Positions 40,801 to 47,738 of a DNA stretch of 57,421 nt are shown piece by piece. The stretch covers positions 1 to 57,421 of the IMG/VR virus record IMGVR_UViG_3300031566_000036, one strand, 5' to 3'. The notes under the pieces were generated by a model. The model had not been told where the DNA came from, did no database searches, and was given only the letters and a program-made list of their open reading frames with translations. The position numbers and the translations under genes are program-made. Every line of letters begins with the position of its first letter. The first letter of the stretch is position 1. The stretch comes from a virus.

Positions 40801-42420
40801 CACAAGATAGCCTGGTGTGCCTGCATATAAGGCCCAAATCCATGTGCCATCGTAAAATGTGCCATAGCATGACGTTGACCGTCCAGTATCAATATTTGTA
40901 ATGTCTGAAAGGTCAGATTTGGAAATTTTCAAAACATTATGTGTTCCTCCTTCGAGTCCAACCCACACATGATTAGCCGTAAAGGCCAAATCATCCGTAG
41001 GGCCGCCTGTAAAAGCTTGGTTTATCTCAGACAAATCAGAAGGGGCTATTTTTAGTATAGAAGACCCCGCAATTGTAGTTGTACCATACAGGTTTGTTCC
41101 ATCAAACCCTAAAGCATGACCAGAAGCTTTTGACAGAGATGTATTAGCATCAGCCACAGCCCACGTTGACATATCATATTTGACAATAGAAGCTTCACCA
41201 AAACACAAAACGTACAAATATGATTCGTCTGTTGCGATAGAACCGTTGTCACAATCATAACCTGTATCTTGTATTACATCAGAAGCACTCAGGTCGGAAG
41301 GATTGACCTCAGATACGGCAATTCTGCCACTTTCCAAATGAAGTGCATATAATTTCTCTTTTGTGGAGCTATAAATCAAATCATATACACCACCATGATT
41401 GCCATCGTCGGGAAATGTTTTTACAGTGTAATCGGATAAATCAGAGGCGTTTATTTTAAGTAACTTACCGGGGTTTACTACAAGACCAACATACACATAG
41501 CCGTTCAGATAGACCATCGAATAAGGTGTATCTTCGCCGGAAGCGTAAGTGTGACTGTCATATTCAAAAAGACTACATGCTTCGGAAACATCATCGGCAA
41601 CGCCGATATTGTCGCTGACGTTTACTGATAAAGCACCGGCAGAGACGATTTCTATGGAGACAGCATCCGTCAAACCGATAAGTGAAAATACCAGAACCAT
41701 CAGAATTGGAATCTGGACGCTGGGTGTATCTGCTACGCCTATATCATCAAAGACATTGACTTCAAGCGGTGGCGGAGCTACCTCGTTCCACGCACCCATT
41801 ACCCAGTTAAAGTCATCGGAAGTACCGCCGCTGACGTAGGTATGCGTTACCGTTGCTGGGCCGCTCACCGGTAATGAGTACGCCGCACCGGTCTGCATGC
41901 TACCTTCGTCAATACTTGGCGTAGTAAGAAGGGTTATTCCTGTTGTAATTGAAGCAAATTGGTCCTTTTCACCGTGAGTCATGCAGGAGACACAGACTGA
42001 ATCTGCCGGTACTGAAGCTATCGAACATGCAACATTAGCACCACTGCTATCAGAAGCTCCACCAGAATTGAAGAAGGAGGCATTTGCACCTGAATTAGTA
42101 AAGTCAACACAGCAATATCTTAAATTTTGAGAAGTAGCAGCATTGGGAATAACTACCGTCTTCTCAACAGAAGCAACCGGCGAGAGATAATACCATATCT
42201 CTGTGCCGCCCTCCGCAGATAATTGCGTAGAGCCACACTGCGTCATGGCCTGCCCATCGTAGGTAGGCGTTCCGGAAGTTACTTTGGCGGCAGCATTGGT
42301 CGCATTACATATAGTAAGAACGACCAGCTTGCTATTAGCTCCCGCTGTAAACGGAAAACTAATAGAAGCATCAGAACTTAATGCAGTAACTTTACCAGCA
42401 CTGTTATAGGTGAATGCCAT
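37858..42420 (-). CDS. Giant repeat virion protein fused to a second tail-terminator-like domain
   Basis: 1520 residues starting at ATG 42420. N-terminal beta-rich domain (about 1-215). About 32 copies of a 21-22-residue repeat of the form LEVxVSDxIGVSDExxxxIPI occur at about 218-280, 590-885 and 1040-1365. A beta-propeller-like block (about 285-590, repeated LxKIxxSDLSD) and another beta domain (about 885-1040) interrupt the array. The C-terminus (about 1370-1520) is clearly homologous to the whole 37409-37858 protein: LRALDYETGYLKLK against IRASNYETGKAKIK, and SGTKRRYKFELNF against GTTKRRYLFTLNF. Probably a fibre or decoration carried at the head-tail region. Confidence 0.85.
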   Translation of the reverse strand: MAFTYNSAGKVTALSSDASISFPFTAGANSKLVVLTICNATNAAAKVTSGTPTYDGQAMTQCGSTQLSAEGGTEIWYYLSPVASVEKTVVIPNAATSQNLRYCCVDFTNSGANASFFNSGGASDSSGANVACSIASVPADSVCVSCMTHGEKDQFASITTGITLLTTPSIDEGSMQTGAAYSLPVSGPATVTHTYVSGGTSDDFNWVMGAWNEVAPPPLEVNVFDDIGVADTPSVQIPILMVLVFSLIGLTDAVSIEIVSAGALSVNVSDNIGVADDVSEACSLFEYDSHTYASGEDTPYSMVYLNGYVYVGLVVNPGKLLKINASDLSDYTVKTFPDDGNHGGVYDLIYSSTKEKLYALHLESGRIAVSEVNPSDLSASDVIQDTGYDCDNGSIATDESYLYVLCFGEASIVKYDMSTWAVADANTSLSKASGHALGFDGTNLYGTTTIAGSSILKIAPSDLSEINQAFTGGPTDDLAFTANHVWVGLEGGTHNVLKISKSDLSDITNIDTGRSTSCYGTFYDGTWIWALYAGTPGYLVRIDPATDEFTTYAFNGTSPNEVSFHSGFLFVSTYTSPISIYKLSLNLIHEINVNDAIGLAEDVAVEIPGAGVLSVNVSDNIGVADDVSASIPILEVSVSDLVGVSDEVVVAISGALEVYVYDDVGLSDEAVSELDLYEIYVSDLISVTDLSDHELPLYNVSIFDDVAVQDIVVNEMPLLEVAVSDGIGVSDDVELALSLYEVSVTDDIGLSDSVVVEISILEVSVSDSIAVTDETEVLIPVLEVAVFDAIGITESVETYYPLLEIAVSEAIGLTDGITAIRQDAATLNVYVYDDIQVAEDVTSRLNLYELTVADNVGVSDETDVQIAVYEVYVSDAIVVTENVTGQVVVPWFLPTSITVTVPLDTIGSGSLIDVYSEDDNELIIDEVTGTPGFDFEFEFGGDYSVPDPNMQLNMVGHYIGNPSHIVKLQQYNYNILDWVNVTASANDFPSSAVEESYSFNLINDIDYISDGKLRVRFNHVSPGNPTHSFVIDHLFIEDAANILDVYVSDTVGLSDVTEASIPVLEILASDSIGVSDDITASIPILEVLVSDAVGVSDETAIEISILEVSVSDTISLTDVIEVLEPVLVVAVADDIGITESVDTFYPLLEIVISDIVGLTDGVTAIRQDIGTLNVYVFDNVQVTETVAGSLNFYDLSVSDDVGVSDEVDVQIAVYEISVYDNVVVADAITIQISTFEVLVTDNIGITDISAISISTLEVSVYDDIGIADEVDIVASVIGVLEVDVADDIVLSDGISAHISILEILVVDNVGVSDETNVLIPVYEILVVDSIEVTDYTEIVNGTQLDISVYDELDLTDSSAVTVVSATYDIDDVLAFSPCYIIGAYLIAEAIVSLPSLESGWPIYTSSLPDVINNACAIYDTTPRLETRIRISYPTTHYGLQIKIRASNYETGKAKIKAILALLETVKNEIIILDDLETYRIVCFSNMSGIISLGQEVGTTKRRYLFTLNFDSILKHLTRTN
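38325..40655 (-). repeat. 63-66-bp tandem repeat array inside the giant gene
   Basis: Most repeat units of the giant protein are coded here in two blocks (about 39766-40655 and 38325-39300), interrupted by a non-repeat domain (about 39301-39765). Each unit codes for about 21-22 residues. The stretch of about six units at 39770-40145 and that at 38730-39105 match unit for unit (both include GLTDGxTAIRQD), so a segment of roughly 0.4 kb was duplicated after the single unit had multiplied. Confidence 0.85.
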
Positions 42421-42438
42421 TTACCTGTTCTTCCAACT

Positions 42439-42639
42439 TCACGGATATTGTCGTCCCGTACTCAAATCAATTTCTTCGATTGTCATAGTTGGTTGCAAAT
42501 GCGGCAAATAATAATCAGCACTTGATGCATTACAACTTTTAACTAAATGTTCAATGAGAACAAATTCGCTTTCCGTGAGTGTAAGTTCAAAAGTAGTAGT
42601 GGTCTCATTGCCAATGACTTCAATTTTATACTTTTTCAT
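42439..42639 (-). CDS. Small hypothetical protein (66 aa)
   Basis: The start chosen is ATG 42639 (MKKYKIEVIGNETTTTF), overlapping the TGA of the upstream glycosyltransferase; GGGGAAA lies about 12 bases upstream. It has a beta hairpin-like N-terminus (KIEVIGNE, TTFELTLTESEF) and ends IDLSTGRQYP. The last 11 codons form a direct DNA repeat with the end of the upstream gene. Function unknown. Confidence 0.7.
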   Translation of the reverse strand: MKKYKIEVIGNETTTTFELTLTESEFVLIEHLVKSCNASSADYYLPHLQPTMTIEEIDLSTGRQYP

Positions 42640-43409
42640 GGAAATTGTTTCCCCGTACTCAATTCGATATGCTTGCAAAATATGTTCGTATCACAGAGAA
42701 ACGGATACTTCTTCCTGCCAATCTTAGGCCAACCAGAACGCTTCAAGACATCCTCTTTGATAACACGGTTGCACCAGTTCAAATCAGACGTACCACTACC
42801 TGAAGCGAAAGAGTTTGTATCTCGGTCGTAATAACATTTTGAAGGTGTCTCAAAGACTTTCCTCGTCTTCCTGCCACCAACGGTTTCGTACTCCTCGCTC
42901 TCATTCCACATCAACTTGATAATCGAATTGTGAATCAAAAGAAATCCCGTTGGCACGCCATCGGCCCAGACCTTATCACCTACTTTGAAATCCTCGTAAG
43001 CACCTCTACCTAAGCCTCTGTAAAGAATCGGCTCAGTATAGTTGCTTTTGAGATAATACAGACCACTCACAACCGGAACATCACCTTTCTTCATATACTG
43101 ATTCAATTGCAGGAAGGCATCTGGAGGAGCAATTACATCATCTTCCCACAAGAGCATCCATTCATAACCTTGATTGACTACATCCTCACAACCGAAGTTC
43201 TGAGCATCAGCAACAAGAAAGTGCAAAGGAACAGTGCAACCTATACCCAATGAACGACCACCTGCCGACCAGTTGCACGGTGTAGGCTGACCATATCTGG
43301 ACATAGCCCATTCAATGCGGATAAGGCCCAACGTGGCAGTGACAATCAGTAATCTATTTCTTGGATTTCCGTCGACTCCGCTTTTTATTATCTTTGTTTT
43401 TTCCAACAT
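42636..43409 (-). CDS. Glycosyltransferase-like protein (GT-A)
   Basis: The start is taken as ATG 43409 (MLEKTKIIKSG) with AGGTG 4 bases upstream. The frame extends to 43469. About 257 residues. The strand RLLIVTATLGLIRIEWAMSRYG, then WMLLWEDDVIAPPDAFLQL with the EDD metal motif, and later GVPTGFLLIHNSI and SDLNWCNRVIKED, fit GT-A glycosyltransferases common in phage structural regions. Acceptor unknown. It could decorate the repeat protein coded next door. Confidence 0.8.
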   Translation of the reverse strand: MLEKTKIIKSGVDGNPRNRLLIVTATLGLIRIEWAMSRYGQPTPCNWSAGGRSLGIGCTVPLHFLVADAQNFGCEDVVNQGYEWMLLWEDDVIAPPDAFLQLNQYMKKGDVPVVSGLYYLKSNYTEPILYRGLGRGAYEDFKVGDKVWADGVPTGFLLIHNSIIKLMWNESEEYETVGGRKTRKVFETPSKCYYDRDTNSFASGSGTSDLNWCNRVIKEDVLKRSGWPKIGRKKYPFLCDTNIFCKHIELSTGKQFP

Positions 43410-43497
43410 CGTCACCTGACTTGACAGGTGCGGTTTTGACGGTTTCGGTAATTTCGACAGCGACTGCATCAGTTATCTTAGCTCCATCACTTGACAT
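43354..43497 (-). CDS. Possible small basic protein overlapping the glycosyltransferase start (47 aa)
   Basis: The ATG at 43497 overlaps the TAA of the methyltransferase gene and has AAGGAA 7 bases upstream, the best ribosome-binding site in the region. The frame codes MSSDGAKITDAVAVEI..., ending in a Lys/Arg-rich tail, and overlaps the glycosyltransferase gene by 56 bases in another frame. It could instead be a coupling device for that gene. Too short to assign. Confidence 0.45.
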   Translation of the reverse strand: MSSDGAKITDAVAVEITETVKTAPVKSGDDVGKNKDNKKRSRRKSKK

Positions 43498-44096
43498 TAT
43501 TTATTTCCTTTCTTCGGTGACATTTCAACCGAATCATCTTTTCTCTGCTCAGGAAGTTTGGCCGGAATAACGGGCTTTCCTTTTTTGTCCTTGCGAGGCT
43601 CCAGTATCATCTCAATACAACCGTTCAAAGAGAACACGCTCCTGACTATCTTCCACGGCAGAGGCTTCTTGTAACTGCAACTATGCCACAGTTGAAAGTC
43701 AGGATCAAAGAACTGGAACGTTGCCTCATTGGGACACATATAGTGTGCAGGATGAGCGGCTTCTAAATAACTACCAGCATAAGGACAACTTAAAAGCAAC
43801 TGTCCATCATGCCTGCAAATTCGCCACAGTTCATCCATCACTGCAAACCTATACTTCGGCTCTATGTGTTCCCAGATATGCGACATCAAAACCTGAAAGC
43901 AACTGTTATCAGGCACAGGCCACGGGAATTGTTGGATGTCGTGAACTATATCAACGCCGGGTTGCTTGTACTGGTCTAATCCAACAAATCCCTTCTGCTT
44001 AAATTGCCCACAGCCTATATCAAGTTTGATACCACTGGCCTTCTGGAATAAAGCCCTGTTTATTCTCTTTGCCATCAGCCAAAATGTCCTTTCCAT
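43497..44096 (-). CDS. Class I SAM-dependent methyltransferase
   Basis: 199 residues. SAM motif I KLDIGCGQFKQKGFVGLD (about 24-41), acidic motif around VDIVHDIQ, post-motif MSHIWEHIEP and LLLSCPYAGS, the layout of methyltransferase type 11 proteins. Substrate unknown; sugar or protein side chains are possible. The start at 44096 has a weak ribosome-binding site. ATG at 44075 is an alternative. It lies with a glycosyltransferase inside the structural operon, suggesting virion modification. Confidence 0.85.
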   Translation of the reverse strand: MERTFWLMAKRINRALFQKASGIKLDIGCGQFKQKGFVGLDQYKQPGVDIVHDIQQFPWPVPDNSCFQVLMSHIWEHIEPKYRFAVMDELWRICRHDGQLLLSCPYAGSYLEAAHPAHYMCPNEATFQFFDPDFQLWHSCSYKKPLPWKIVRSVFSLNGCIEMILEPRKDKKGKPVIPAKLPEQRKDDSVEMSPKKGNK

Positions 44097-44104
44097 TGTC
44101 TATC

Positions 44105-44566
44105 TTAGCTCGTCGAATAACGCCATTCGTAAGTACAGTTCACGGACTGTGTAGTGGCCAATGCCGAAGAAGCAAAAGTCTTGCCTGCCAGTAACGAACC
44201 AGTCGAGGCAGCAAATACTCCAATATTAGCAAGGGTCACTGCGCCTTCCGAACCGTCAAAGCTCTGCGACATCCGGGCAGTCAGACTGTCAATAACTGAA
44301 CTCTGTCCAAAAGTCGAATAGTAATCAGTGCCATGACTGGAATCGAGAGCTACGGCATCAGACGCCGGATTTGTGCCGCTGCCTAACAAAAGTCCAGCAG
44401 CTTGAACCGAAGCGGCACCGATAGGAGCGGCAACAATGCAACTGTTCAAACCGTAGTTAGTAATCTGGTTTTCAAACCAACCAGAATCACCAACCACCTT
44501 TTTCGACTTCTTGTCTACGATTTGCAAACGAGCAAATCCTTTAATACCAATTTTTCTTTTTTTCAT
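44105..44566 (-). CDS. Virion-associated hypothetical protein (153 aa)
   Basis: Starts at ATG 44566 behind AAGGAACAAGAAA. A basic N-terminus (MKKRKIGIKGFARLQIVDKK) is followed by a beta-rich, Ala/Ser/Gly-rich body (GLLLGSGTNPASDAVALDSS, ...SQSFDGSEGAVTLANIGVFA). The same pattern is common in phage structural proteins resembling receptor or fibre-associated modules. Located between neck genes and the giant repeat protein. Confidence 0.7.
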   Translation of the reverse strand: MKKRKIGIKGFARLQIVDKKSKKVVGDSGWFENQITNYGLNSCIVAAPIGAASVQAAGLLLGSGTNPASDAVALDSSHGTDYYSTFGQSSVIDSLTARMSQSFDGSEGAVTLANIGVFAASTGSLLAGKTFASSALATTQSVNCTYEWRYSTS

Positions 44567-44585
44567 TTTCTTGTTCCTTAAAAAT

Positions 44586-45032
44586 TTATTTTATTTCCGC
44601 TGCAATAATTGCTAACATTTCAGTTCGTTTAGTTCTTGCCGGTGTTTCTAAAAACTTAGCTTGCTGTTCTTCGCCACGATTAAATAGTCCGCCGGCTGCG
44701 GTTCTTGCTTTTTTACTCGCATTCGCAATTTCATCTGCATGTTTAACATTAAACTCTTTACCGTGTGCTTTATCTAAATCTTCATGTACGTAAGCTGCAT
44801 ACTCAGCGGTATACCCAACAGTGACGTCTGTTTGAAGTCCAGAGCCTTGACTTCGAGTAAACGCTGAATTTGCTAAATTACCCAATTGTCTTGGTACAAT
44901 TTTTTGACTTTCACGTTGCAAAAATAAGCCACCTTTTTTAAGTCCACGACCAGCGTCATTTTTTATATCAGTGGTCGCACCTTTTAATTTACTAAGCACT
45001 TGAGGAAGGCCTTTTAATTCAAACATTTTCAT
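44586..45032 (-). CDS. HK97 gp10-like neck/tail-completion protein
   Basis: 148 residues. The helix LPQVLSKLKGATTDIKNDAG, then a conserved LANSAFTRSQGSGLQTDVTVGYTAEYAAYVHEDLD and a C-terminal helical region match HK97 gp10-type proteins, which join tail and connector. The start overlaps the previous stop (ATGA). Confidence 0.88.
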   Translation of the reverse strand: MKMFELKGLPQVLSKLKGATTDIKNDAGRGLKKGGLFLQRESQKIVPRQLGNLANSAFTRSQGSGLQTDVTVGYTAEYAAYVHEDLDKAHGKEFNVKHADEIANASKKARTAAGGLFNRGEEQQAKFLETPARTKRTEMLAIIAAEIK

Positions 45033-45394
45033 AAGTAGGCCGTCCTCAAAAACTCAGTTGCTTTAAGATTTGGTAACTTATCAAATTTTCTTATTTCCCA
45101 TGCACCCGCGTTATTCTTCGGAACAGTTAAATCACTAACATTGGCTAATTCACTTAAAAATAAAACCCCGCCCGGAGAAACATCACTCTCTACATAAACT
45201 ATCGACCGTGACATTTCAGTTGTACCTCTGGGTCCAATAAACTCTTCAGCGACATCCTCCCAACGGCACTTGAGTTGCACAGGTACATCATACTGTGGTT
45301 GACCGTAATCATCAAAGTCAAACCCACCGCTGGCTTCAGAACCCGGAGGCCAATACGTGCATTTCTGTTTTAACATTCGAGTGATAATTGACAT
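45029..45394 (-). CDS. Head-tail connector/stopper-like protein
   Basis: 121 residues, beta-rich (MLKQKCTYWPPGSEASGGFDFDDYGQPQY, QLKCRWEDVAEEFIGPRGTTEMSRSIVYVES). Size, pattern and position before HK97 gp10 fit a head-closure (stopper) protein of siphophages. Identification by position and pattern only. Confidence 0.65.
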   Translation of the reverse strand: MSIITRMLKQKCTYWPPGSEASGGFDFDDYGQPQYDVPVQLKCRWEDVAEEFIGPRGTTEMSRSIVYVESDVSPGGVLFLSELANVSDLTVPKNNAGAWEIRKFDKLPNLKATEFLRTAYL

Positions 45395-45727
45395 TTATTT
45401 ACTGCCGTTCTTAATTAACTCACTGAGATTTTCGATACCTTTATTAACTGTACGAAATCTTTCATTTGTTAAATCTGTTAAGCCATTAAACTTTTGCTCA
45501 ATTGTTCTTTGTACTTGCATACAATTATCTTTATACTGTGCTACTTTTTTATGCTCTGCGAATTCTGTTTTAGTTACAGGCCCGTTTCCGTTTGAAGCGA
45601 TTTTTTTATTCTTTATAAATCCAAAAACTTCTCTGATAACTAATAAAGCGAAAATACCGCCAACGCCAATTTGCGTTATAGATTCATTTACATTATTTAA
45701 TTGCTCTGCCGTTGCTAAAAAAATCAT
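45395..45727 (-). CDS. Small membrane protein, holin-like candidate
   Basis: 110 residues, starting at ATG 45727 behind AAAGGGCACCT. One hydrophobic segment (about 20-35, IGVGGIFALLVIREVFGFI) followed by a polar, coiled-coil-like C-terminus. The architecture fits one-segment holins or spanin-like lysis accessories, but no endolysin was recognised nearby, so the function is uncertain. Confidence 0.55.
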   Translation of the reverse strand: MIFLATAEQLNNVNESITQIGVGGIFALLVIREVFGFIKNKKIASNGNGPVTKTEFAEHKKVAQYKDNCMQVQRTIEQKFNGLTDLTNERFRTVNKGIENLSELIKNGSK

Positions 45728-45737
45728 AGGTGCCCTT

Positions 45738-46136
45738 TCAAGCGGGATTATAATCGTTGTCGCCGAGCCAAGATACCTGAACCGTTTGACCCGTGCCTTT
45801 TTTCATTTGTGCGTTTAACGCGGCCAGTCCGCCCTTAGTATCTAACCTCATTGCCATCTGACCGTAATGCGAAGTATCAAATCCTAAACCAATCATTGAT
45901 TGTTTTCTTTCAGATACTGTACCGGCCCTTTCCTCTGAAGCACGCATGTCCCTGATAGTATAAACGTGAGCCGACAACCACCGCTCGATTAACTCTAAGC
46001 GAGTTGCGTCATAATCATCAGCGCTACAACACTCGGTAACTAACGCATTCGCAACTTCAATAAATGAAGTCAAGCTAATGTCATCATCAACGTCAATGAT
46101 TAATGCAACGGCGGCGGATGTCGTTCTCACGGCCAT
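45738..46136 (-). CDS. DUF4054-like head-tail adaptor protein
   Basis: The start chosen is ATG 46136 (MAVRTTSAAVALIIDVDDD) behind AAAGGAAATAATT. 132 residues. The helix-rich body (FIEVANALVTECC, LELIERWLSAHVYTI) and the basic C-terminal part match small gp6-like/DUF4054 adaptor proteins that fill the space between portal and tail. Confidence 0.75.
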   Translation of the reverse strand: MAVRTTSAAVALIIDVDDDISLTSFIEVANALVTECCSADDYDATRLELIERWLSAHVYTIRDMRASEERAGTVSERKQSMIGLGFDTSHYGQMAMRLDTKGGLAALNAQMKKGTGQTVQVSWLGDNDYNPA

Positions 46137-46138
46137 AA

Positions 46139-46267
46139 TTATTTCCTTTTGAATAAACGCCAAACTTTTGCTATTGGAACGAATATAACAGCGATTATCA
46201 CTTTACCAATAGCATCTACAGCTTTTTCACCGGTACTTAGCTTCGGATTTTGCTGTACACTGCCCAT
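46139..46267 (-). CDS. Very small membrane protein (42 aa)
   Basis: A complete frame starts at ATG 46267 (MGSVQQNPKLSTGEKAVDAI) and stops at 46139. A single hydrophobic stretch (VIIAVIFVPIAKVW, about 23-36) is flanked by Lys/Arg residues. No strong ribosome-binding site is seen, so translation may be coupled to the upstream gene, whose stop is two bases away. Possible single-segment holin or regulator. Confidence 0.5.
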   Translation of the reverse strand: MGSVQQNPKLSTGEKAVDAIGKVIIAVIFVPIAKVWRLFKRK

Positions 46268-46269
46268 GA

Positions 46270-46824
46270 TTAAAACGGTATTCTGAATCCCATGTAGCCT
46301 TTGAGTTGATTATCCGGCACACCAGCAAGGTCACCGAAGTTCTTATCATAGGACGCTTCAAACACGAGCTCCGACTTATCCTCCGGTGTGAGTTTAAGTG
46401 TAACACCTACAATAGCACCGTATGTACCAGCATCTTCGTCAATTAAGTTAATCGAAAATTGTCCACCAATGTATGGTCTAATTTGGACATCTTCTGATAT
46501 TACGTTGAGAAACAATTCTGGTAAAAAAGGCACGGAACTATTTGGGTCAATTAAATCTGGCATGTGCTGCACCGCACCAAGTACAACCACTTGTGGAAAG
46601 TCTTGCGTTTCTCGTGGCCTCCAAATACTCCCGGCAAATAGTTCTAATCCGCCATTGTCAGACAGACTCATGTCATAACCAATCCTGCCTGTCAATGAAT
46701 TATCGCCATTGACACTGGATATTTGCTCTGTCAAACCCCAGATAGTCAGTCCGGCAGCCTGCGTCACCGTTGGCATGACTATCAGGCAACATAGCGCGAT
46801 TGCGATTAAGGTTCTTTTAATCAT
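46270..46824 (-). CDS. Secreted beta-barrel-like protein
   Basis: The start chosen is ATG 46824 (MIKRTLIAIALCCLIVMP) behind AAAGGAACAAGAAA. A clear Sec signal peptide (charged MIKR, hydrophobic core, small residues before AAGLT at about 22-24) precedes alternating beta strands (LTGRIGYDMSLSDNGGLELFAGS, IRPYIGGQFSINLI, GYMGFRIPF with C-terminal Phe), a signature of outer-membrane barrels. Not a usual virion protein; possibly exported to the host outer membrane, e.g. for superinfection exclusion. Confidence 0.7.
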   Translation of the reverse strand: MIKRTLIAIALCCLIVMPTVTQAAGLTIWGLTEQISSVNGDNSLTGRIGYDMSLSDNGGLELFAGSIWRPRETQDFPQVVVLGAVQHMPDLIDPNSSVPFLPELFLNVISEDVQIRPYIGGQFSINLIDEDAGTYGAIVGVTLKLTPEDKSELVFEASYDKNFGDLAGVPDNQLKGYMGFRIPF

Positions 46825-46852
46825 TTTCTTGTTCCTTTCCATAAAGTTTAAT

Positions 46853-47098
46853 TTACTTCGGGCCGTATTTGTCAACACCTTTTCGAAGGTCGAGCCCTGT
46901 TACAACTTTAAGAACTTTGAACCAACCAGTAATTTTTGCAACGGCAGCGTCGTCTTTCTTTGTCTTAGTGAATTTAACAATGACCCTTGCAACGATTAGC
47001 AAGGCACCAATGACTGCAGCTATTTCTGTAACGCCAATTTGAATCTGCACATCCGGCGCTTCAATAGACTGGGCGAGAATGAATAAGCTAAGCAACAT
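46853..47098 (-). CDS. Small membrane protein (81 aa)
   Basis: The start chosen is ATG 47098 (MLLSLFILAQSIEAPDV) with AAAGGAAAACTC upstream, inside the end of the MptE-like gene (11-base overlap). An N-terminal signal-like or anchor segment is followed by a second hydrophobic stretch (about 27-42, IAAVIGALLIVARVIVKF) and a basic tail. Possible holin or envelope accessory. Function unknown. Confidence 0.7.
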   Translation of the reverse strand: MLLSLFILAQSIEAPDVQIQIGVTEIAAVIGALLIVARVIVKFTKTKKDDAAVAKITGWFKVLKVVTGLDLRKGVDKYGPK

Positions 47099-47729
47099 GA
47101 GTTTTCCTTTCATCCCAAAATGTGTCACATGCAACTTTTGGAAATAAGTCTAAATCGCTATTATCAGTGACATTGATTATTTCACAGTTAAAGACTCCAC
47201 TTTTTAATGCAATACTTAAATGCATGAATCCTTCAAGAAAGTCAGCATACACATTTTTGTTAGACCGTTTATTCAGTTGACTATGCCAATTAGCTTTTCC
47301 GTCTTTTGAAAGATGCATGTCAAACCCAAGAAGAAAAACACGACGAGCTCCGAGAATCAATGCTAAATTAACAGCTGAAGCGCCGGTGTTTTTATTCCAC
47401 GCAAGTTTACTTCTACTCAAGCCAGTTGACTTTCGTTGTAGTGTCCAAAGCCAAGGAACTTTTGTATGATAAAGTCTTCTGGCATTAGTAAATACTACGC
47501 CGCCGTTATTAGCGTACTGTGCTAATTTTGACTCATGCTCATTGAACCAAGCGACATCGCCGAACACACAAAGCTTGCAAATTGTCGGTCTTAACATATA
47601 CGCGTCATTACAACCGATGGTGCGTTCACCTAAAAGAAGATTCCAATCAAAGTTTCTTAAAGAGTCACCGCCACCGATTATAAAAACGTCTTGGTCCTGC
47701 CAATCATTTGTTGGTCGCCATATCGGCAT
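47088..47729 (-). CDS. MptE/DUF115-like Rossmann protein, copy 2
   Basis: 213 residues starting at ATG 47729 behind AAGGTAAATGT. The QDVFIIGGGDSLRNFDW loop, ERTIGCNDAYML, and GASAVNLALILGARRVFLLGFDMHLSKDGKANWHS match the 54087-54728 copy closely and the 25509-26126 copy more distantly. Members of this fold occur in glycan and motility loci. Its place among head genes suggests a virion-modification role. Confidence 0.85.
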   Translation of the reverse strand: MPIWRPTNDWQDQDVFIIGGGDSLRNFDWNLLLGERTIGCNDAYMLRPTICKLCVFGDVAWFNEHESKLAQYANNGGVVFTNARRLYHTKVPWLWTLQRKSTGLSRSKLAWNKNTGASAVNLALILGARRVFLLGFDMHLSKDGKANWHSQLNKRSNKNVYADFLEGFMHLSIALKSGVFNCEIINVTDNSDLDLFPKVACDTFWDERKTHVA

Positions 47730-47738
47730 ACATTTACC

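Noticed and set aside
39017-41839. Long plus-strand frames opposite the giant gene (89, 83, 78, 76 codons)
   Set aside because: They are shadows of the repetitive coding sequence, without ribosome-binding sites, and all accepted genes are on the minus strand.
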